Of a stretch of 64,000 nt of DNA, positions 57,394 through 64,000 are shown in pieces. The position numbers and the translations under genes are program-made. A model generated the notes under the pieces. The model was not told the DNA's origin. It made no database searches and saw nothing but the letters and a program-made list of their open reading frames with translations. The stretch's first letter is position 1. Every line of letters begins with the position of its first letter. Source of the stretch: Alligator mississippiensis (lineage: Eukaryota > Chordata > Crocodylia > Alligatoridae); the NCBI RefSeq assembly GCF_030867095.1, contig NC_081831.1, positions 41,725,319 through 41,789,318 of the forward strand, written 5' to 3'.

Positions 57394-60289
57394 TCTAGTT
57401 GAAAGGGCTTCAATCTATTTTGAAAAAGGATGCATTACTACTAAGCAATACCCGTTTCCATTCTTAGTAGTAGGCAGGGGTCTGATGTAATCCACCTGTA
57501 TTCTTGACCAAGGCCCATTAATTCTCTGATGCCTCAGATGTATTTTTCATTTACTAGAATCAGCATTGACCACAGCACAAGGCAAATAATTGTTTACCCA
57601 TTGCTTGACATCTTGCTTTACAGACAGCCACCATCCTGTTTGAAAGCCTATCTCCATAGTCTTTTTCCACCCTAGGTGCCCTTTTTCATGTACAAACTGT
57701 ATTAACTCATTTCTGACTTCTTGTGTAACTACCCAATGTCTAGCCTGAGCAGGTGGGTCAATCCTCCAAATCACACCATCCAGTTGTATTACATCATCTC
57801 TGCCTAGAAGGCTTTTCAAGACTTTGTCATTTTCCTGCAATTGTTTTAAATCACCTACGCGCACCCCATCTGATTTTCTTTGAGATTGCTGAGTAAGCAT
57901 GGCCACCTGCTGGCATTGCTTTCCCTTTCTAGCTGCTTCTTTTGCCAGTGCATCTGCCTGGTTGTTTTAGAATCCTTCTTTAATCCTTGTCTTCTGATGA
58001 CCTCTGACATGCCGGACTGCAGTCTTTCCTGATCTATTAACAATAAGCTGATACACCTGTTCCCATAAAGCTGAATGAGCCACTAATTTTCCTTCTCCCA
58101 TGGTTGCCCATCTTGGCAAAGAACCAAGTTCCTAGTCAGTGCCCTACAAGTCCAATCTGAATCTGTAAGATAGCTACATTTTTTCCTAATGGCTCAACCT
58201 CAAGCACTGCCTTAACAGCCTGCACCTTTGCTACTTGTGCAGAATGAGGAGTCACTTGTTGCTGAAACACTTCCTCATCTTGCACCCTAATTCCTGCACA
58301 CCCAGTATATGGTTTTCCCTCTATGTAGCAACTTGATCCATCCACAAACCAAATACTCCAGTTCTCTGATGCTGCCTTTTCTAAAGTTAAGCCTTTTTGA
58401 ACTGACCATTCCAGCCTTTGATACTCTGGTAAAGGGCAGTCATGCTTGTCCCCTTGTACCACTAACCCATATGATACAGTTGGTATTGTCTGCTGCTGTT
58501 CAAAACCAACATCACAAATTATAAGAGCTAATCTGGGACTTGAAACATGTCCTTCTTTAATTTTTCCAGATATAGTTTACTTTAGACAGGAATGGGCTGT
58601 TTGGACTATTACTCTTACCCCTCCTACAATACATTCCCACTTTCTCAACATCCAAGTTAATGTCAAACACTCCTTTTCACATGGATTAAAGTTCTGTTCA
58701 GGTCCTGCAAGGGTTCTTGAGGCATAAGCCACTGATCTTTGTTCTTTTCCTTTCCCCTGCAGTAGGGTAGCACCAATAGCTCTCTCGGTAGTTGCCAGCT
58801 GCAAGGCAAAGGGTTTTGTCTCATCTGAGTAAGCCAATGTAGGAGCTTGTACCAGATCCCTTTTTAACTGAATCAAAGCTGCTTGTTGCTCTGGACCCCA
58901 TTCCCACTGTGGCCCCCCCACCCTTTTTTTTTTTTTTAGTAACTTAACAAGAGATTGACTTTTCTCAGCAAACGTGGAAATAAAGTTCTGTGAGAAATAT
59001 AACATTCCCAACAATGCCTACAGGGATGGCAAGGCAAATTACCCACTCAGACTATCTGGAGTTCTCCCATCTTGGTCCCAACATAATTCCTAGGTACTTT
59101 ACCTCCTTGACTACCAACTGTGCCTTAGCTCTATTAACCTTGAATCCTGTTTCCTCAATCACCTGCAACACTTCCCTTATCACTTTTGCTACTTGCTCTT
59201 ATCACTTGTATGTATCAGTACGTCATCTACATATGACAAACACACAACTTTGACTACCTGGAGAAAGCTTGTCCCACATCCTTACCACATGTACATGGCA
59301 TATCGCTGGGGCATTGTGAAATCCTTGGGGTACTCGAATAAAACAATACTGTTTCCCCTGAATGTGAATCCAAATTTGTACCAGCATTCCTGTGCCAAGG
59401 GAATGACAAAAATGCATTAGCAAAGTCCAGTACTGAAAACCACTTTGCCCCTCCTGCTATGGCTGCTAGAATTTCAGGGTATTTTGCCACAACAGGAGCT
59501 GCGACAAGAATCACTGCATTCAAAGCTCTGAAGTCTATTGTTAGTCTCCAGGTTTTCCCACCTGCTTTCAGAACAGGCCAAATTGGGAAGTTACAAACAC
59601 TAAGCATCTGTACTATTACTTCCTGACTCAACAAGCTATTTATTGTGGATTATAATCCCACTTCAGCCTCTGATGGATATTTATATTGCCTCTGTGGTGG
59701 AGGTCTGTGGTCTGGTCCCTTAATCAGGACACAGGCCTGTATCTTGCCACATTCTAACTTAACCCTTGCCTAAGCCTTAAGAAATGCCTGCATCCACTCA
59801 TCTGATAAGTTAATCAGTTACAACAGGAGTCTTGATAGCTGCACATTGATGCACTGCAGAAATCACCACACTCTTTTCCTCTACTGGCCATTTCCAGAGA
59901 CACCAGTTAGCTGAATCCAGCAGTATTCCTCCTTGCTGCAAAGCAGTCATTCCTAAAATTCCATTCTCACTGTCTCCTCCTGGCTTATCCTTCTGTATTC
60001 CATATTTTTCCTGAAATGTCCACTCTCCTTTTTCAGGAACAATAGGTTGGGTTACTGGCAAGTCCTCTAACCATAGGACACTGTTCCACTTTTTCCTTCA
60101 TGTCATGCAACTCCTTTTCTCAAAGGAACATAAGGACTCAAAGCTTTTGCATCTTCAGGTAGTTCCCTACTTCCACTAGGATCCAGGGAATCTGGATCCA
60201 ACCAAATTTTTTCATCCCAATTATAAGGCTGCCTTAAACCAGCTGTGACAGTCACCACAACTCTCCAGTTCTGCAACTGAGCCTGAAGA

Positions 60290-60944
60290 CTATAAAACAC
60301 CTCGACAGTGCTGGTGGTCTACCTCTGACCTATTCTCTTCTTTACCATCCCTTATAACTGCTCGCATTCCTGCCTGTGCTTCAGCAAGATTTTCTTTACA
60401 CTGCTGAAGTTCACTTTCCAATTTCTTACATTCACTTTTTAATGCATCTTTCTCTTCTGCTATTGCCTTCTGTACAACAGCTGCCTGCAAAGCTTCTGCA
60501 GTCATTTGACAGTGATGATTTTTCAACTGCTTAACCTGTTCTTCCAGATCTCTAACCTGGTCTCTCCATGCCTGTACCTCCTCTTGGGACTAAATAACCA
60601 TTTCCCAAGCTCCCTCTGCAGCCATCCAGAGGGCCCACCTAGCTGCTGCTTTTCTTTTGTTTTTTTGGTCGGGGCTTACCATTAGTAACATACAACATGT
60701 ATGCCTTACATGCATCTTTCAATCCATCCACTCTATGAAAAGCCCCAGGCTTCCATGGACCAAGCCCCTTCCTTTTCACACACAGAAACAAACTCTCCTG
60801 CTCCTCCTCCTCATCCAGCCATATATTGGGTGTTGGCATTGTACAAGTAGTAACTGTCCTTTTTAATTCCCCAATGAAACTTTCTCGTACTTTTTCAGAA
60901 ACATACTCCTGTGTTTTCACTGTCCACGGGACAAACAACAACAA
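60290..60944 (-). pseudogene. Retroviral gag-like region (fossil)
   Basis: The first part contains a run of Asp/Glu (WLDEEEEQESLFLCVKRKGL) and a Lys-rich end. The second is a long coiled coil rich in Glu, Lys and Gln (EEKDALKSECKKLESELQQC). No CCHC zinc knuckle was seen. The gag label rests mainly on position between LTR and protease. Confidence 0.5.
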
Positions 60945-61069
60945 TAGTTTCTAGTTTCTCAATGCCTTAATCTGTAAAAGTTGGGACCCTTTCAACAGAA
61001 AAGATAAGAAACCGGTCTCCTCATGAGACTGAATACCATTCATATTTCCAACAGCTCTACATTCACGAA

Positions 61070-62019
61070 AGGGTTAATCCTGTTTTGGTTTTTTTGGCCA
61101 TGTTCTCCACCAACTGTTCACACCTTGGATCAGCAGATAGTGCTTAGGGATCATTAAAGCACAATCAACTCTTAAATGAAATGTGAAATATAAACACAAA
61201 CAATTCAGTGTCCTAAAATCAAAGTCTAACTTTATTAATACAACAAGTATTATCTCAGCAGTTTCTATATTCAGAAGAGAAAAAACACTTAGTACAATGA
61301 TCTCAACCAATCCCAGATGTTACTTTACATTACAGAAAAGACAGCCACTCCGTTCCTGAAGCAAAGGGTGCGTCATTGGCTGGGATGATCCAGACAGGTG
61401 TTGAAAGCTGGATTCATGATGTAAATGATGATGACGACGACGACGACAACAACACTTAACTTCCTTGCTTTCCCCTTTTATGCTTTTCTTTAACTTGACG
61501 CCTTTGACGACTCCTCGCTTTTGGATTGCTCTTTCTGCAGTCAGCATATTGTTCATATTTTATCCTGTCAGTATATTCCTTTGCTCAACATCCCCATTAT
61601 GAGCACACCTCTTAATTTGGCCTTTTTCCAGTGTCTTAATTTAAGCATTGTCCATTAGCCTCCTTTATACCCTTTCATTAACATATCCAATCATTTCATC
61701 CTTCTGAGTCAGCTGGTTGGTGCCAAGTTCAGTTAATTTGAGCTAGTGACAAAACTGTTACTACGTTGCGTTAGAAAAAAACTTTTCAGTGATAGAAAAA
61801 AAAAAAAAAAAAACAACATGCAAGCAAACTCAAGGCCATAAGCTGCTTACAAGAAACAAGGCCAACTGATATTGCAGACACCAGCAAAATGAAAAGTTCA
61901 GCTAACAATGAGACTATACAGAACTTTAGACTGAATGTAAAGAAAACTTTAAACAATAATTCACCACTCTATAAACAGGTGCAATTTTAAAGCATAAAAT
62001 ATGACAAACTACCCTAACA
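61070..62019 (-). repeat. 5' LTR of the endogenous retrovirus
   Basis: It starts TGTTAGGGTAGTTTGTC at 62019, with TATA-like GGGTATAAAGG near 61670, a second TATA-like CATAAAAGGGG near 61480 and AATAAA near 61235. A poly-A/T run lies at 61796-61813. The inner end and primer-binding site were not fixed. Confidence 0.7.
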
Positions 62020-62583
62020 GGGGAAGTGACAGTGGAGAACTTACTAGTCACGCATCTGGCACCTGAGACCAGTGCTTGGCAGCAAACTGTCAATGAAATG
62101 GGGTATAATCACATCACCACACCCCCTGGATCAGCCCCTGGGCCTGGGTCTTACAGGAAAGTGACTTCTTGGAAAGATACTAAGCTGCAGCTGACAACAT
62201 TTTACTGTCGTAGTACAACAGAGATGGATTGGCACCTGCAGCACAGGATACGAGTCATTCCAATGACCCACACTTGTGTGGCTCCCATCAAACCACTTCA
62301 AACCAGCTCAAAGAGAAAGAACAAGATGATATTGCTGCTTCTCCTATTTGTGAGGACAGGGTTCTCTGTACTCCCCTCTTTCCCATCACAGTTACACTTG
62401 CTTCTACCCAGTTTCAAGAAGCAAGCATTCATGAATTTCTGATTTTTAAATGTTGATGCAGCCTGAAGGGAAAGATAAAGGGTAATATATTTATTTCAGG
62501 GCATACTATGTAATGCCATTGGGCTGGTCCCTAGCTGATGTAAATCAGAGCAGTTCCTTTGAAGTCGTCAACAGGGTCACTTC
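62020..62583. other. No gene recognised
   Basis: A 138-codon open frame (62026-62442) is present on the plus strand. I recognise no family and see no promoter or splice support. Confidence 0.4.
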
Positions 62584-63503
62584 TGTAACCCTGGGCACAA
62601 CACTACATGCGCCCTCACTTGAATAATGGGATCCTGGGGTACCCGGTAGCCAGTAGCCCTGCCCAGCCCAGCCCCCCTGGGAAGCTGCTGCAGTGCCCCC
62701 ACGAGCCTCCCCTTACAATCAAGCACCCTTGCAGACAGTTCTCAAACTATTTACAGGATTTAATTATTTACATCATAATAAATAGTCATTAAATAAGCAC
62801 ATGGATATACTGTCTAATAAACCCTCAAGAATTTATTTACACAGTCTCTCACTTGCACACGGTGTACTGGGGATCCCATGTGCTCTGCCCCTGGCGGGGT
62901 ATCTCAGGGAGCGGGACTGTCTGCGTCCCTGCACGTGGTCTGTGGACGCTCCCTGGCACTGGTGTCCATCTCCATGCTCCTGGGGTCTCTGAGCAGCAAG
63001 CAGCAGCTCCTCTGCAGTTCCTGCAAGACAGCCTTCCCCTGCCTTTGCCCCTTTCCCTGGCTCTGCTGTGAGCAGTGTCTGGGCTACAGGCTGTAGCAAC
63101 CCTGCTGCCCCACACAGCCTCACAGCCCCAGCAACTGCAGCCCCTCCCTGTGCTTGGCCTGCCCCTGGGGCCCCTCACCCCTCAGGGAAACTAGGGCAGA
63201 CTCTGGAAATCCCCACCCCTGCTCTGCTGTGCTCACCCAGCCACACCGCTGCAGTCAGGTCTCTCCAGACTTGGGTTCTCCACACCAGCAGTCCCTGCCT
63301 ACCCCTGCAGCTTCTCCACCCAGCTCCTGCAGGCCTCTCTCAGAGGCTCTCCAAGGGACCACTGCACTAAGACTCTCAACCTGTCCTCCCCCACCCATAG
63401 GAAAAACTGCTCCCCCTTTTATCCAAGCCTCAGCCAATCCCAGCTCAGGGCCCTTCCCAGGCTTTTGCTAAGGGCTCTCTTTCAAAACTGTGCTGGGGTT
63501 ACA
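62584..63503 (-). mobile_element. LTR-like element (probable solo LTR)
   Basis: The ends TGTAACCCTGGGCAC and (inverted) TGTAACCCCAGCACAG form a matching pair 920 bp apart. In minus orientation GGCTTGGATAAAAGGGGG (near 63415) is a TATA-like box close to the U3 end and AATAAA motifs lie near 62835 and 62820. The target duplication is not clear. No coding content was recognised; it is GC-rich. Confidence 0.65.
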
Positions 63504-64000
63504 TCACCCCTCCCACTTACAGCAGGGCTGCTCCCAAACAGCTTCACTTGCCCTCAGAGCCTACAGTGTCCCCTCTGGGACAAACTCTGTCTCTGCCAGG
63601 CAGCCCTTCCCATTCTGTTCAGGTGGGTCCATTTTTTAAAGGCTGCTACATTTCAATTTATACCAACTGAAGATTAGGTCTCTTGACCCTGGACTCAGTA
63701 TTATGTTCTTTTGATTTGCGAGGCACCAATGTGCTTGGTACTGTAGTAAACATCAAAAGATGGTTGTGCTCCACATGCCTTACAATGCAAGAGATAAATC
63801 ATACCTGACCTCCAGGACTTGCACCTTGTAAAGTCACTCACCCTCAAGCACAGGGCCTAGTAGACATTACATGATCCAAGTCAGTTTGGTCTTGGCAGAC
63901 ACTGAAAAAGACTTGGGGCAAAAAAGGAACAGGGTCCCAAATTTCCAGTCCCTTCCCAACATGTTTTGTACTGCTTGCCAAGGAGAGCCAGCTCATCAGA
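63504..64000. other. No gene recognised
   Basis: Ordinary-looking DNA to the window end, with no coding or repeat feature I can name. Confidence 0.5.

Larger units (their letters stand above)
57394..62019 (-). mobile_element. Endogenous retrovirus, 5' piece: LTR, gag-like, pro, pol (fossil)
   Basis: On the minus strand the order is: LTR (about 62019-61070), gag-like region (60944-60290), protease region (about 60060-59650), reverse transcriptase (59640-58580), RNase H (58462-58136) and integrase (57906-57394, ending early in the catalytic core). Readable words are WRLTIDFRALNAV, VLDFANAFLSFPW, PQGFHNAPAICH, FVDGSSCYIEGK and HEKGHLGWKKTM. The RT has features between gamma-like and ERV-L/spuma-like types, so the class is open. 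It is broken by many changes and is old. Its LTR family is the same as at 52681. Confidence 0.85.

Noticed and set aside
62026-62442. 138-codon frame next to the retroviral LTR
   Set aside because: No recognisable family and no context; kept only as an unresolved stretch.
1-64000. CRISPR arrays, rRNA genes, bacterial operons, prophage
   Set aside because: No spaced direct repeats, rRNA-like sequence or dense coding were seen; the DNA is vertebrate.

Overview
The window is vertebrate nuclear DNA, most likely from a crocodilian; a turtle is the main alternative. The evidence is the large load of CR1 LINEs with sauropsid-type 3' ends (repeated ATCTATGA), together with L1-Tx1 clade LINEs, Penelope-like tails, hAT and Tigger elements, a Polinton and several LTR families. 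No bacterial-type operons are present.

Only one host gene is recognisable. Five spliced coding exons on the plus strand (11752-22492) encode about the last 160 residues of DNAAF6 (PIH1D3), a cytoplasmic assembly factor for axonemal dyneins. All five exons have AG/GT borders and join in phase, and the stop codon is in the last one. The N-terminal coding exon (about 50 residues) was not found. An RFX-type X-box lies 3 kb upstream of the first recognised exon.

Layout: 1-5144 is a triple nest, with a BED-finger hAT transposon cut by a 2.07-kb LTR that is itself cut by a 1476-bp LTR-like element. 5145-9250 holds a Penelope-like tail, two CR1 copies and a small MITE. 9260-23960 is the DNAAF6 locus; its introns carry Penelope-like hairpins, an L1-Tx1 tail and a 1.3-kb Tigger-type foldback. 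25516-28304 holds two GC-rich hAT foldbacks with clear 8-bp target duplications. 28408-31037 holds a ZNF143-like motif cluster and a CR1 split by a solo LTR. 31850-33172 is probably LTR-derived, with microsatellite and minisatellite arrays. 33500-36668 is a Polinton fossil. 36671-43890 is a mixed zone: an LTR-like piece, a tRNA-Gly-like sequence, a MITE, a CR1, a Ty3/gypsy fossil and an L1-Tx1 fossil. 44000-49342 is two CR1 elements head to tail, the second nearly complete. 49348-62019 holds the second copy of the 2-kb LTR, two opposite-strand pieces of one endogenous retrovirus family, and a second BED-finger hAT. 62584-63503 is another LTR-like element.

Apart from DNAAF6 the genes here are decayed parasites and do not form a working pathway. 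I found no convincing new biological system. The most notable features are the nested insertions, the large foldback elements, the Polinton and gypsy fossils, and the paired inverted LTRs 44 kb apart. All similarities were judged by eye; nothing was searched or aligned by computer.
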